Part shown: piece by piece, positions 26,945 to 35,113 of the stretch
How the letters are laid out: each line of letters starts with the position of its first letter
How positions within the stretch are numbered: the stretch's first letter is position 1
From: Heyndrickxia acidiproducens DSM 23148
GTDB lineage: Bacteria > Bacillota > Bacilli > Bacillales > Bacillaceae_C
Assembly: GCF_000374345.1 (NCBI RefSeq)
Contig: NZ_KB893989.1
Coordinates: forward strand, 1 to 64,000
Length of the DNA stretch: 64,000 nucleotides
Direction: 5' to 3'
Notes under the pieces: model-generated
Database searches by the model: none
The model's input: only the letters and a program-made list of their open reading frames with translations
What the model was told of the DNA's origin: nothing
Position numbers and translations under genes: made by a program

Positions 26945-28228
26945 TTGGCAGACTTGCACATAAATTTTGCCGGTATCAAGTCGCCCAATCCGTTTTGGCT
27001 TGCTTCCGCGCCGCCAACTAATTCCGGTTACCAGGTACAGCGCGCGTTTGAGGCAGGATGGGGCGGGGCGGTTTGGAAAACACTGGGGGAACCCATCATC
27101 AATGTAACTTCCCGTTTTGCTTCTCTCCAGTTTAACGGGCAAAGAATGGCCGGATTCAATAATATTGAACTTATCACCGACCGGCCGCTTGAAGTAAACC
27201 TGAAAGAAATCTATGAAACCAAGAAGAAATTTCCGGACCGTACCATCATTGCCTCGCTCATGGTCGAACCAAAACAGGAAAAATGGCATGAAATTGTAAA
27301 AAGAGTGGAAGAAACAGGAGTTGACGGTCTTGAATTAAATTTCGGATGCCCGCATGGCATGGCGGAGCGGGGGATGGGCTCGGCTTCCGGGCAAGTGCCC
27401 CAATTGGTGGAGCAGCAGACCTGCTGGGTTAAGGAAGCAGCCAATACCCCTGTGATTGTAAAACTGACTCCAAACATTACAGATATTACGGCAACGGCTT
27501 ATGCGGCGGTACAGGGAGGCGCTGATGCAGTCAGTATGATCAACACCATCAATAGCCTGATGGGGGTTGATCTTGATACATGGCAGACCACACCGCATGT
27601 AGCAGGCCTCGGCACGCATGGCGGCTATTGCGGACCTGCCGTAAAGCCGATTGCGTTGAATATGGTTGCGGAATGTGCGCGCCATTCAGAAATAACGGTT
27701 CCGATTTCGGGAATCGGCGGGGTATCCACCTGGAAAGACGCCGCTGAATTCATGCTGATGGGCGCGTCCAATGTCCAGGTCTGCACAGCCGCCATGCATC
27801 ACGGTTTTTCGATTGTTGAGGATATGATTGATGGATTGAACAATTATCTGGATGAAAAAGGACTTCAGTCTGCCATGGACTTGGTCGGGGAATCCGTCCC
27901 AAAATATAAGGATTGGGGAGAACTGGACCTGAACTACAAGGTGGCTGCCCGTATTAACCAGGATGCCTGTATCCACTGCAATAAATGTTATATTGCATGT
28001 GAGGATACCGCCCACCAATGCATTGATAGGATTGTTGATACAGCCGGAAACAGCATATTAAAAGTTCGCGAAGAAGAGTGTGTAGGCTGCAATCTCTGCT
28101 CGCTTGTCTGTCCGGCCGACGGGGCCATCGACATGGTGGAACTGCCAGCAGGGGTTCCGCTCACCTGGAATGAACGCCAGCACAAAATAGCCGGTCTGCA
28201 AGCGGGCCAAATCACAATCGAATCATAA
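26945..28228 (+). CDS. preA: Dihydropyrimidine dehydrogenase, catalytic subunit PreA
   Basis: A 427-residue enzyme with an FMN barrel related to dihydroorotate dehydrogenase (FWLASAPPTNSGYQVQRAF; LNFGCPHGMAERGMG; NTINSLMGVDLDT) and a C-terminal 2x[4Fe-4S] ferredoxin module (CIHCNKCYIACEDTAHQC; CVGCNLCSLVCPADGA). It performs the first committed step, reduction of uracil or thymine. Translation starts at a TTG (26945) three bases after the preT stop; AGGAGG lies 8 bases upstream inside preT, which supports this rare start and tight coupling. Confidence 0.93.
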   Translation: MADLHINFAGIKSPNPFWLASAPPTNSGYQVQRAFEAGWGGAVWKTLGEPIINVTSRFASLQFNGQRMAGFNNIELITDRPLEVNLKEIYETKKKFPDRTIIASLMVEPKQEKWHEIVKRVEETGVDGLELNFGCPHGMAERGMGSASGQVPQLVEQQTCWVKEAANTPVIVKLTPNITDITATAYAAVQGGADAVSMINTINSLMGVDLDTWQTTPHVAGLGTHGGYCGPAVKPIALNMVAECARHSEITVPISGIGGVSTWKDAAEFMLMGASNVQVCTAAMHHGFSIVEDMIDGLNNYLDEKGLQSAMDLVGESVPKYKDWGELDLNYKVAARINQDACIHCNKCYIACEDTAHQCIDRIVDTAGNSILKVREEECVGCNLCSLVCPADGAIDMVELPAGVPLTWNERQHKIAGLQAGQITIES

Positions 28229-28242
28229 ATGGAGGAGAATTC

Positions 28243-29658
28243 ATGAAAAAACTCGTTAAAAATGGAATAATTGTAACCGCTGCTGATACGTATGAAGCTG
28301 ATATTTTAATAGAAGGGGAGAAAATCGCGGAAATTGGCTTGAATCTCCCTGCAAACGGGGCAGAAGTGATTGATGCAAAAGGCGCTTATATTTTTCCGGG
28401 CGGAGTCGATCCGCATACGCACCTCGATATGCCTTTCAATAACACGGTGACCGATGATGACTGGGAAACCGGCACAATTGCTGCGGCTTTTGGCGGAACT
28501 ACTACTATTCTTGACTTTTGCCTTACAACAGGAGATCGCACGCTAAAAGAAGCGGTGCAACGCTGGCATGGTAAAGCGAACGGAAAAGCGGCGATTGATT
28601 ACGGATTCCACTTAATGCTGGCCAATATGGATGACAAAGTCATGGCAGAACTGCCGCTTGTCCTCGAAGAAGAGGGCATCACATCCCTGAAAGTGTTTAT
28701 GGCGTATGCAAAAGAATTTCAGGCAGATGACCGCACATTATTCCGTGCTTTTAAAGCGGCAAAGGAGGCGGGCGCGCTGGTGATGGTGCACTGCGAAAAT
28801 GGCAGTGTCATAGATGAACTTGTAACCAGAGCGCTCGCCGGGGGGCATACAGAACCGATTTACCATGCGTTAACAAGGCCGCCGGAAGCAGAAGGGGAAG
28901 CGACGCACCGGGCCATTGAACTGGCGCACATGGCGGACTCGCAATTGTATGTCGTCCATGTTACCTGTGCTGAGGCAGTCCGGCAGATTGCCGAGGCACG
29001 GTCCAAAGGCTATAAAGTATGGGGAGAAACTTGCCCGCAGTACCTTGTGCTCGACCAATCCTATTTGGAGAAACCCAATTTCGAAGGTGCCAAATATGTA
29101 TGGTCTCCGCCACTCCGTGAGAAAGCCAACCAAAAAGTATTATTTAACGCCTTGAAAGCGGGAATCCTGCAAACGCTTGGGTCGGATCAATGTTCCTTTA
29201 ACTTTAACGGGAAAAAGCAGCTTGGCCGCAATGATTTTTCAAAGATTCCAAACGGCGGCCCGTTCATTGAAGACCGCTTCAGCATACTTTACTCGGAAGG
29301 CGTCCAAAAAGGAAATTTAAACCTAAACCAATTCGTTGATATTGTTTCCACCCAGCCTGCAAAGTTGTTCGGGTTGTTCCCGCAAAAAGGAACAATTGCG
29401 GTGGGCGCAGATGCGGACCTGGTAATCTTTGACCCGGAAGTAAAACGTGTCATCTCCGCTAAAACCCACCACATGAATGTAGACTACAGCGCATTTGAAG
29501 GAATGGAAATTACGGGAGAGCCGATCTCCGTTTTATGCCGCGGTAACTTCGTCATTAAGGAGAAACAGTTTGCTGGTGAACCAGGAAGCGGAAAATACCT
29601 GAAGCGGAAAAAATTTAATGACGGAAGCCTGCAGGCCCAAACGACGGCCGCCGTCTGA
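28243..29658 (+). CDS. pydB: Dihydropyrimidinase (D-hydantoinase)
   Basis: A 471-residue cyclic amidohydrolase. The binuclear zinc site is complete: H58 and H60 (GVDPHTHLD), carbamylated K150 (SLKVFMAY), H183 (MVHCENG), H239 (VVHVTC) and D315 (GSDQCSF). It opens the ring of dihydrouracil or dihydrothymine to the N-carbamoyl beta-amino acid, the substrate of the M20 hydrolase in the same cluster. Length is typical. It starts 14 bases after preA with GGAGG upstream. Confidence 0.93.
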   Translation: MKKLVKNGIIVTAADTYEADILIEGEKIAEIGLNLPANGAEVIDAKGAYIFPGGVDPHTHLDMPFNNTVTDDDWETGTIAAAFGGTTTILDFCLTTGDRTLKEAVQRWHGKANGKAAIDYGFHLMLANMDDKVMAELPLVLEEEGITSLKVFMAYAKEFQADDRTLFRAFKAAKEAGALVMVHCENGSVIDELVTRALAGGHTEPIYHALTRPPEAEGEATHRAIELAHMADSQLYVVHVTCAEAVRQIAEARSKGYKVWGETCPQYLVLDQSYLEKPNFEGAKYVWSPPLREKANQKVLFNALKAGILQTLGSDQCSFNFNGKKQLGRNDFSKIPNGGPFIEDRFSILYSEGVQKGNLNLNQFVDIVSTQPAKLFGLFPQKGTIAVGADADLVIFDPEVKRVISAKTHHMNVDYSAFEGMEITGEPISVLCRGNFVIKEKQFAGEPGSGKYLKRKKFNDGSLQAQTTAAV

Positions 29659-29670
29659 AATTGAGGGATT

Positions 29671-29862
29671 ATGATGCACGAATTCACATTATGTAAACGT
29701 GAGATAGAAGAGATTGACCGTTTATTGAAACGCGGTTTTCAAATCTCCGCTGCCGAAGAAACGTTAAGCGGATCACTTGTCAGCTTCACCAAGAAAAATC
29801 AATATAAGACACTGCTGATTTTAACGCCGGGAGGAAGAAAGTATTTTTCTCTTAAAATATAG
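29671..29862 (+). CDS. Small protein of unknown function at the end of the pyrimidine operon
   Basis: A 63-residue protein starting 12 bases after the dihydropyrimidinase stop and ending just before the operon terminator, so it is probably cotranscribed. GAGGG lies 6 bases before an internal ATG at 29674, which may be the real start. The protein is half acidic/basic helix (REIEEIDRLLKRGF) and half beta-like (KTLLILTPGGRKYFSLKI), without Cys clusters or membrane helix. I do not recognise it. Confidence 0.65.
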   Translation: MMHEFTLCKREIEEIDRLLKRGFQISAAEETLSGSLVSFTKKNQYKTLLILTPGGRKYFSLKI

Positions 29863-29866
29863 CATG

Positions 29867-29906
29867 AAAAAATCCCATCGTTCGGCAAGGAGCGATGGGA
29901 TTTTTT
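29867..29906 (+). terminator. Terminator of the pyrimidine degradation operon
   Basis: AAAATCCCATCG pairs with CGATGGGATTTT around a 12-base loop, followed by more T. The stem is 12 bp. Confidence 0.95.
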
Positions 29907-29935
29907 CACGCAGCTCTTTTTATTTATCCCACCTT

Positions 29936-30066
29936 AACGGGCAGTAAGACTCCCACCTCAAGATTCAAGGTACGAAGAAGGATAGGTGGGAGATCAAACT
30001 GCCCGTAAAGGTCCGATTGGTTCAACTAACCATCAGTGGGGGATGAAGAAAAACCCCCACTGATGG
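29936..30066. repeat. Structured repeat resembling the right end of an IS200/IS605-type element, copy 1
   Basis: Nested perfect helices: ACGGGCAGT (29937-29945) with ACTGCCCGT (29998-30006), and inside it CTCCCACC (29950-29957) with GGTGGGAG (29985-29992). A separate 13-bp perfect hairpin follows at 30030-30042 with 30054-30066. A decayed second copy of the first part lies at 52310-52390. No transposase frame is present. The look is that of a tnpB-associated right end or guide-RNA scaffold left behind; this is inference from structure. Confidence 0.5.
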
Positions 30067-30076
30067 AAGTTTCACT

Positions 30077-30781
30077 TTATTGGACAACTTTTGCTTCAAC
30101 TTCTTCCAAATGAGAGAGCAATTCCTTCCTCGCATCGTCCGCATCTTGTTTTTCAATGGCATGGTAGATTCGCATATGCTGATCATAAAGGGTGCTGAAA
30201 TCCGAGTCATCCGTGAACAGCAGGATTCGGTGCGTGTCTTTCATAGACATATCAATTAAATCAGAGACATGATTCATCAAACCGACTAATAGAGGATTAT
30301 GGGAAGCTTGAGAGATGGCGAGGTGAAAAGCCAGATCCGCTTTCTCCGCCAGCACTTCATCGCCGGCGGCAGCTTCCATTTCTTTCAATGCACCGCGCAT
30401 TTTCATCAAATCTTCCGACGTTCTTTTCTTTGCTGCGACAGCGACGGCACCTGTTTCGAGGATTTTTCTGACTTCGAGCAGATTCATGATATCTCCCCTG
30501 TTCATCAGCATGGCCTGCACAATCGGAAAATTGAGGAGGGAGGGTTCAAAATCCCTTACAAAAGTGCCCTCTCCCTGTTTTAGCTCGATTAAACCCATCG
30601 CCCGCAGTGATGTAAGCGCCTCGCGGACAGCAGACCTGCTGACAGAGAAGTTTTCCGCCAGCTGCTGGACAGAAGCCAATTTATCCCCGGGTTTCAGTTT
30701 CCCGCTCCGGATCATTTCCATCAGGGTACTTGCAACTTGTTCATATATTTTTTTCGGTTGGATTTTTTTATATTCCATCAT
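30077..30781 (-). CDS. lutR: GntR-family (FadR subfamily) repressor LutR
   Basis: A 234-residue regulator. The winged helix near the N terminus reads GKLKPGDKLASVQQLAENF, then SVSRSAVREALTSLRAMGL and ELKQGEGTFVRDF. The rest is an all-helical FCD ligand domain. It closely resembles B. subtilis LutR, the lactate-responsive repressor of lutABC. Two adjacent ATGs (30781 and 30778) share the ribosome site AGGAG. The matching operator is at 18422-18434, 12 kb away, so gene and target are separated by the pyrimidine cluster. A direct role in that cluster cannot be excluded. Confidence 0.85.
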   Translation of the reverse strand: MMEYKKIQPKKIYEQVASTLMEMIRSGKLKPGDKLASVQQLAENFSVSRSAVREALTSLRAMGLIELKQGEGTFVRDFEPSLLNFPIVQAMLMNRGDIMNLLEVRKILETGAVAVAAKKRTSEDLMKMRGALKEMEAAAGDEVLAEKADLAFHLAISQASHNPLLVGLMNHVSDLIDMSMKDTHRILLFTDDSDFSTLYDQHMRIYHAIEKQDADDARKELLSHLEEVEAKVVQ

Positions 30782-30838
30782 AGACTCTCCTAAACGATGA
30801 TTATCCTTACTTCTATTAAAACGGTGAATTTGGAAATA

Positions 30839-30855
30839 TGCAAACCTAATTTGCA
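30839..30855. promoter_or_regulatory. Inverted repeat upstream of lutR
   Basis: TGCAAA-CCTAA-TTTGCA lies 58 bases before lutR and overlaps a possible -35 (TTGCAT on the minus strand). It could be an autoregulatory site; it does not match the LutR pattern. The 326-base divergent region 30782-31107 holds nothing else that I recognise except promoter-like AT-rich sequence. Confidence 0.3.
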
Positions 30856-31107
30856 GCGTGGATATCAAACCGGTATTCTCCATGGGGTGAAAACCGGCCG
30901 GATCTTGTATTCTCCGGCATCTGCCTTTTTCATCCGGGGAAATCAAAGTTTTTTTATTCACGGGCACCTTCCCTTTCCCAGGGTGTGGGATTATTTGCCA
31001 TATAGATATTTTAATGAACTAGTGATTTACCACTTTACTAAACTAAAGGAATAAGGTAGAATAATTTCATGATGATGTACGAGAACAACCTTGAAGGGTG
31101 AGTATAT

Positions 31108-32511
31108 ATGAATAAAAAATGGGGACTCTGGACGTTAACGATGTTTGTTGTTGGAAATATGGTAGGGGGCGGAATTTTTATGCTGCCGGCAAACCTCGCC
31201 AAGGATTCGGGGGCACTTGGTTCAACATTAGCCTGGGCATTGACCGGTTTCGGCGTCCTTATGATTGCACTGGTGTTCGGAAACCTGGCGATTCGAAAAC
31301 CAAACTTAAAAGCCGGACCGCAAAGCTATGCACAATCTCTTTTTAAATCGAAAAAAGCCGGAAAGATTGCCGGCTATAGTATGGCCTGGGGCTACTGGGC
31401 AGCAAACTGGTCCGCGACCGCTTCTGTTATTATTTCATTCGTCGGCTACCTCACGACTTTCTTTCCAATTATGCAGAGTACAAATGTGATGATGTCAATC
31501 GGCTCTTTCCAATTGGAAACAGGAAAGTTTTTTACATTTGCCGTTTGTACGGTAATGTTGTGGGGCATTCAATGGATTCTTGCCGGCAACTTTAACAGCG
31601 GCGGGAAAATGAACCTTGTTGCAACGATTACGAAGGTACTCGGTTTTATGATGTTTATTATCATAACCGTATTTGCATTTAATGCAGCCAACTTTGGTCA
31701 TGCAGCTGCTTTTACAGATGCAAACGGCCATGCCATCTCGCTCGGCAGCCAAATCAATAATGCGGCGATTTCAACTTTATGGGCATTTGTCGGGATTGAA
31801 TCAGCTGTGATGTTGTCAAACCGTGCCAAATCGCAAAAAGATGTAAAAAAAGCAACTTTACTCGGCCTGCTGATTTCGATGCTCATTTATGTAGGCATCA
31901 CACTGCTTACAATGGGCGCCCTCTCCCAGGCGGAACTGCGTGCATCGCAAAAACCGCTTGTCGATGCGCTTGGAGAAGTGCTTGGCGTAAACGGGCAGTT
32001 TATTTTAGCGGCATTGGCATTAATATCACTGTTTGGTTCTACAGTGGGCTGGATCATTGTCAGCTCTGAGGTTCCTTACCAGGCGGCAAAGGCCGGCCTG
32101 TTCCCGAAATTTTTTGCCAAAAGCAATGAAAAAGATACACCGGTCCGTTCGCTGACGGCAACCAATAGCATGACACAAATCTTTTTGTTTTCCACCATTT
32201 CCGGAACGATTTCGGAAGCATATGATTTTGCAATTGTCGTTGCTACTCTGGCCTACCTGATTCCATATCTTGTCTCGGTCATTTACCAATTTAAACTTGT
32301 GATCACCGGCGAAACTTATACGTCTGCCCGCACGCGCCGGACGGACGGCATCATTACGATGGCCGCACTGATTTATTCCGTCTGGGTGATTGTGACAGGG
32401 ACGGCGGATTTAAAAACTTTCTTCTTAGGGATCGGATTGTTTGTGATTGGACTGGTTATGTATCCGGTATGGATGAGGGAGAACAGGACGCTGAAAGAAG
32501 CTTGGGAATAA
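31108..32511 (+). CDS. Basic amino acid/polyamine antiporter (APA family, ArcD/YvsH-like)
   Basis: A 467-residue membrane transporter with about twelve helices. WTLTMFVVGNMVGGGIFMLPANLA is spread across helix 1 and carries the G-x-G-I-F substrate motif of antiporters exchanging arginine, ornithine or lysine. FVGIESAVMLSNRAKSQKDV is the conserved region after helix 6. The exact exchange pair is unknown and no deiminase or decarboxylase gene is adjacent. It is transcribed divergently from lutR and ends in a terminator. Confidence 0.82.
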   Translation: MNKKWGLWTLTMFVVGNMVGGGIFMLPANLAKDSGALGSTLAWALTGFGVLMIALVFGNLAIRKPNLKAGPQSYAQSLFKSKKAGKIAGYSMAWGYWAANWSATASVIISFVGYLTTFFPIMQSTNVMMSIGSFQLETGKFFTFAVCTVMLWGIQWILAGNFNSGGKMNLVATITKVLGFMMFIIITVFAFNAANFGHAAAFTDANGHAISLGSQINNAAISTLWAFVGIESAVMLSNRAKSQKDVKKATLLGLLISMLIYVGITLLTMGALSQAELRASQKPLVDALGEVLGVNGQFILAALALISLFGSTVGWIIVSSEVPYQAAKAGLFPKFFAKSNEKDTPVRSLTATNSMTQIFLFSTISGTISEAYDFAIVVATLAYLIPYLVSVIYQFKLVITGETYTSARTRRTDGIITMAALIYSVWVIVTGTADLKTFFLGIGLFVIGLVMYPVWMRENRTLKEAWE

Positions 32512-32525
32512 GATTCATGTTTGGG

Positions 32526-32559
32526 AGTGTGGAGCGTAGTCCGGTTCCACACTTTTTTT
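32526..32559 (+). terminator. Terminator after the antiporter gene
   Basis: AGTGTGGA (32526-32533) pairs with TCCACACT (32546-32553), followed by a T run. Confidence 0.9.
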
Positions 32560-32647
32560 AATTTGGAAATGAGGAACAAAAGCATTTTTAACATCATTTT
32601 TTCGAAAAATGTCGTTTATGAGCGGTAGGAAGATCCTAAAGAGCGAT

Positions 32648-32681
32648 AAAAGCCCACAGAAGGTATTCTCCCATGGGCTTT
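32648..32681 (-). terminator. Terminator of the iron alcohol dehydrogenase gene
   Basis: On the minus strand AAAGCCCA and TGGGCTTT pair around a 17-base loop, followed by TT and AT-rich sequence. Confidence 0.75.
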
Positions 32682-32715
32682 TTCCGGTGCCGTTCATGAC
32701 AAGCGGTGAACCCTA

Positions 32716-33873
32716 TCACAAACTCATTTTCAAAATTTCATAAACATCCTGCTCGGAAAGTTTCTTGAAACTGCCGATCGGTCCGAATGGCAGTGCTTTT
32801 TTCGCCATCGTTTCCAGTTTTTCATCGCCAATATTATAATCAGCTAAGCGGCTTGGCGCACCGATTTCATTAAAGAAATGACGGACTGCATCGATGCCGG
32901 CAAGGGCAATTTCCTCATCGGTTTTTCCCTTAGGATCAACGCCCCAAACTTCAATGGCAAAGCGTTTAAAGCGGGATACATCTTCCTTATAAACATACTT
33001 CATCCAGTTCGGGAAGATGACAGCAAGCCCGCCGCCGTGCGGAATGTCATATACCGCACTCACAGCATGCTCGATCGAGTGGGTTGCCCAGTCTGTTTCC
33101 ACGCCGGTTGCAAGCAGGCCGTTTAAAGCAAATGTTGAACTCAGCATCAGGTTCGCACGCGCGTCATAATCCTCAAGGTTTTGCAGTACTTTTCCCGCGT
33201 TTTCAATCACTGTCTTCATGATTGTTTCAGCAAAGCCGGTTTGCAGGGGGATTTCTTTTGTATGTGAAAAATATTGTTCAAATACATGGGATAAAGTATC
33301 GGAAATTCCATAGACGGTTTGATTTTTCGGAACAGTGAATGTGTTTTCAGGATCAAGGATGGAGAAAGTTGGAAATGTCGTGCTTGCTCCGTGTTTTTGC
33401 TGCGTATCCCAGTTTGTGACAACGGAGCTTCTGTTCATTTCGGATCCGGTCGCAGATAAAGTCAGTACCGTACCAAGCGGCAGTGCTTTTTCAACAACTG
33501 CTTTCCGTTCGTAAAAATCCCATACATCGCCGTCATACAGAGCACCGCAGGCGATCGCTTTAGAACAGTCAATCACGCTGCCGCCACCGACTGCGAGAAT
33601 CCAGTCAAGCTGATGTTCGCGGATCAGGGCGATTCCTTTATTTACAGTGGACAGGCGCGGATTTGGTTCAACACCCGGCAGTTCCGGCACTTCGCATCCT
33701 TTTTTCCGGAAGATGGTTTGCAGCTTATCATAAAGGCCGGACCGTTTAATGCTGCCTCCGCCATATACGAGCAGGATGCGTTTGCCAAGCTGGTCGATTT
33801 TCTTTTCCAATTGGCTCAGCTGTCCTTTGCCAAAAATCAGCTCAGTAGGGTTGTGAAATGTAAATGAATTCAT
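32716..33873 (-). CDS. Iron-containing alcohol dehydrogenase (YugJ/BdhA-like)
   Basis: A 385-residue group III alcohol dehydrogenase, resembling the NADH-dependent butanol dehydrogenases BdhA/YugJ. The cofactor motif is [16 protein letters not shown]. Metal ligands are seen in [14 protein letters not shown] (D and H), [10 protein letters not shown] (H) and [11 protein letters not shown] (H). It reduces aldehydes or ketones to alcohols in the cytosol; the physiological substrate is unknown. It differs clearly from the malonic-semialdehyde reductase at 21396 and is a lone transcription unit. Confidence 0.85.
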   Translation of the reverse strand: MNSFTFHNPTELIFGKGQLSQLEKKIDQLGKRILLVYGGGSIKRSGLYDKLQTIFRKKGCEVPELPGVEPNPRLSTVNKGIALIREHQLDWILAVGGGSVIDCSKAIACGALYDGDVWDFYERKAVVEKALPLGTVLTLSATGSEMNRSSVVTNWDTQQKHGASTTFPTFSILDPENTFTVPKNQTVYGISDTLSHVFEQYFSHTKEIPLQTGFAETIMKTVIENAGKVLQNLEDYDARANLMLSSTFALNGLLATGVETDWATHSIEHAVSAVYDIPHGGGLAVIFPNWMKYVYKEDVSRFKRFAIEVWGVDPKGKTDEEIALAGIDAVRHFFNEIGAPSRLADYNIGDEKLETMAKKALPFGPIGSFKKLSEQDVYEILKMSL

Positions 33874-34030
33874 GCAACAACCTTCTTTCTTTTATTTTTT
33901 ACAGTGAGATTGTACCACAATTTAGCATGTGCCAAATAATTTAAAGGCTTGCATGGTGAAAACGCACGCCTTGTTACTGTCATGGTAAAATAAAGAAAGC
34001 AAATGAATATGAAACCATGGTGGCGATTGG

Positions 34031-34648
34031 ATGGAAAATGAATTACTGAAAATTTTTGATGAGAATGGTTTGGTTCTTGGTACGGCAACAAGGGCTGAGG
34101 CACACCGGAAAGGTCTCTGGCATGAAACTTTCCATTTCTGGCTGGTCGGCTGCGAAAACGGGAAGCGGCAAATTTATTTCCAAATCAGAAGCCCGCATAA
34201 AAAAGATTTCCCGAATAAACTGGATATCACGGCTGCCGGTCATTTACTTGCACACGAAACGGTTATGGACGGCATCCGTGAAGTAAAAGAAGAACTTGGA
34301 TTAGACATCCCTTTTGGAAATCTTCATCCCGCCGGAACGATCCCCAATGTTACAAAAATGGAGGGATTTATTGATCGGGAATTCTGTCATGTTTTCTTCC
34401 ATCATACAACGGATATCTTACAGGAATTTCAGCTCCAGAAGGAAGAGGTTGCCGGAATTGTAAAGGCAGATGCTGAAGTATTCGCAGCATTTTGCGAAGG
34501 TAAAGTGGACGCGGTTCGGGTAAAAGGCTATACGATAGGGGAAGACGGACAGCAGCATTTATTTGAAAAAAATGCAAAAATCAATGACTTTGCCCCGCAT
34601 CAGCCCGGATATTTTAAAAAAGTGGCAACTGCGGCTCAGGCGTTGTAG
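34031..34648 (+). CDS. Nudix hydrolase, isopentenyl-diphosphate-isomerase-like branch
   Basis: A 205-residue protein with a Nudix box at about residues 76-98: G-x5-E-x7-REVKEELGLD. The N terminus (IFDENGLVLGTATRAEAHRKGLWHETFHFWL) is like the YfcD/IDI-type Nudix proteins. Substrates are probably nucleoside-diphosphate derivatives; it lacks other features of a real isomerase, so a terpenoid role is unlikely. It starts at ATG 34031 and ends before a gene-free region. Confidence 0.8.
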   Translation: MENELLKIFDENGLVLGTATRAEAHRKGLWHETFHFWLVGCENGKRQIYFQIRSPHKKDFPNKLDITAAGHLLAHETVMDGIREVKEELGLDIPFGNLHPAGTIPNVTKMEGFIDREFCHVFFHHTTDILQEFQLQKEEVAGIVKADAEVFAAFCEGKVDAVRVKGYTIGEDGQQHLFEKNAKINDFAPHQPGYFKKVATAAQAL

Positions 34649-34837
34649 AATGATGAGCAGGGGAAATGAACGGAATTTTTTCAAAACGTTAATCATATTT
34701 TAATATTGTTGATGTATGATTGGTTCATCATAAGTTGTCCGGGCTTTTGTCTCTGGCTGCTGATTCGGTATATGCCGGGCCGGCGGTTACGATCAGGGTC
34801 CGGATAACGTCCACTGTCATTATAAATCAGTATTAGG
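34649..34837. other. Unexplained gene-free segment before the terminator
   Basis: An AT-rich part with an inverted repeat TATGAT/ATCATA around 34710-34730 is followed by a GC-rich block (34738-34810) with short complementary pieces. No reading frame stands out. It runs straight into a strong terminator at 34838-34870, so it may be a long 3' UTR or a small RNA. I see no known riboswitch consensus. Confidence 0.3.
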
Positions 34838-34870
34838 AAAATACTCCCATCACCGGCATGGGAGTATTTT
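34838..34870 (+). terminator. Strong terminator between the Nudix gene and amtB
   Basis: AAAATACTCCCAT (34838-34850) pairs perfectly with ATGGGAGTATTTT (34858-34870), loop of 7. Confidence 0.9.
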
Positions 34871-34974
34871 CATTTTACAGGACAGGCCGCAAAGGTTCTT
34901 TTGTCCTGGCTCTTTGCGCTATTGATAAGAAATATGATCGTTTGGCACTATATGTAAACGGATTCATCTAACCT

Positions 34975-34991
34975 TGTAAGAAAACCTGACA
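34975..34991. promoter_or_regulatory. TnrA/GlnR box of the ammonium transporter
   Basis: TGTAA-GAAAACC-TGACA fits the TGTNA-N7-TNACA consensus perfectly. Its centre is about 80 bases before the probable transcription start, somewhat further than usual for TnrA activation. Confidence 0.75.
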
Positions 34992-35029
34992 ACAAATAAA
35001 AAATTTTTAAAAAATTTTAAGAAAAAGTA

Positions 35030-35058
35030 TTGAAAAAATGATTGTTTTCTCATATGAT
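35030..35058 (+). promoter_or_regulatory. Promoter of amtB
   Basis: TTGAAA (35030-35035) and TATGAT (35053-35058), spacer 17 bases, 55 bases before the ATG. Confidence 0.65.
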
Positions 35059-35113
35059 AGTTTATATAACAAATAGATGTTAAAAAAACTTACATTTAGA
35101 AAGGGAGAGACGA

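Noticed and set aside
30782..30967. N-terminal extension of lutR
   Set aside because: It covers the promoter region and has no ribosome site; the ATGs at 30781/30778 fit the family.
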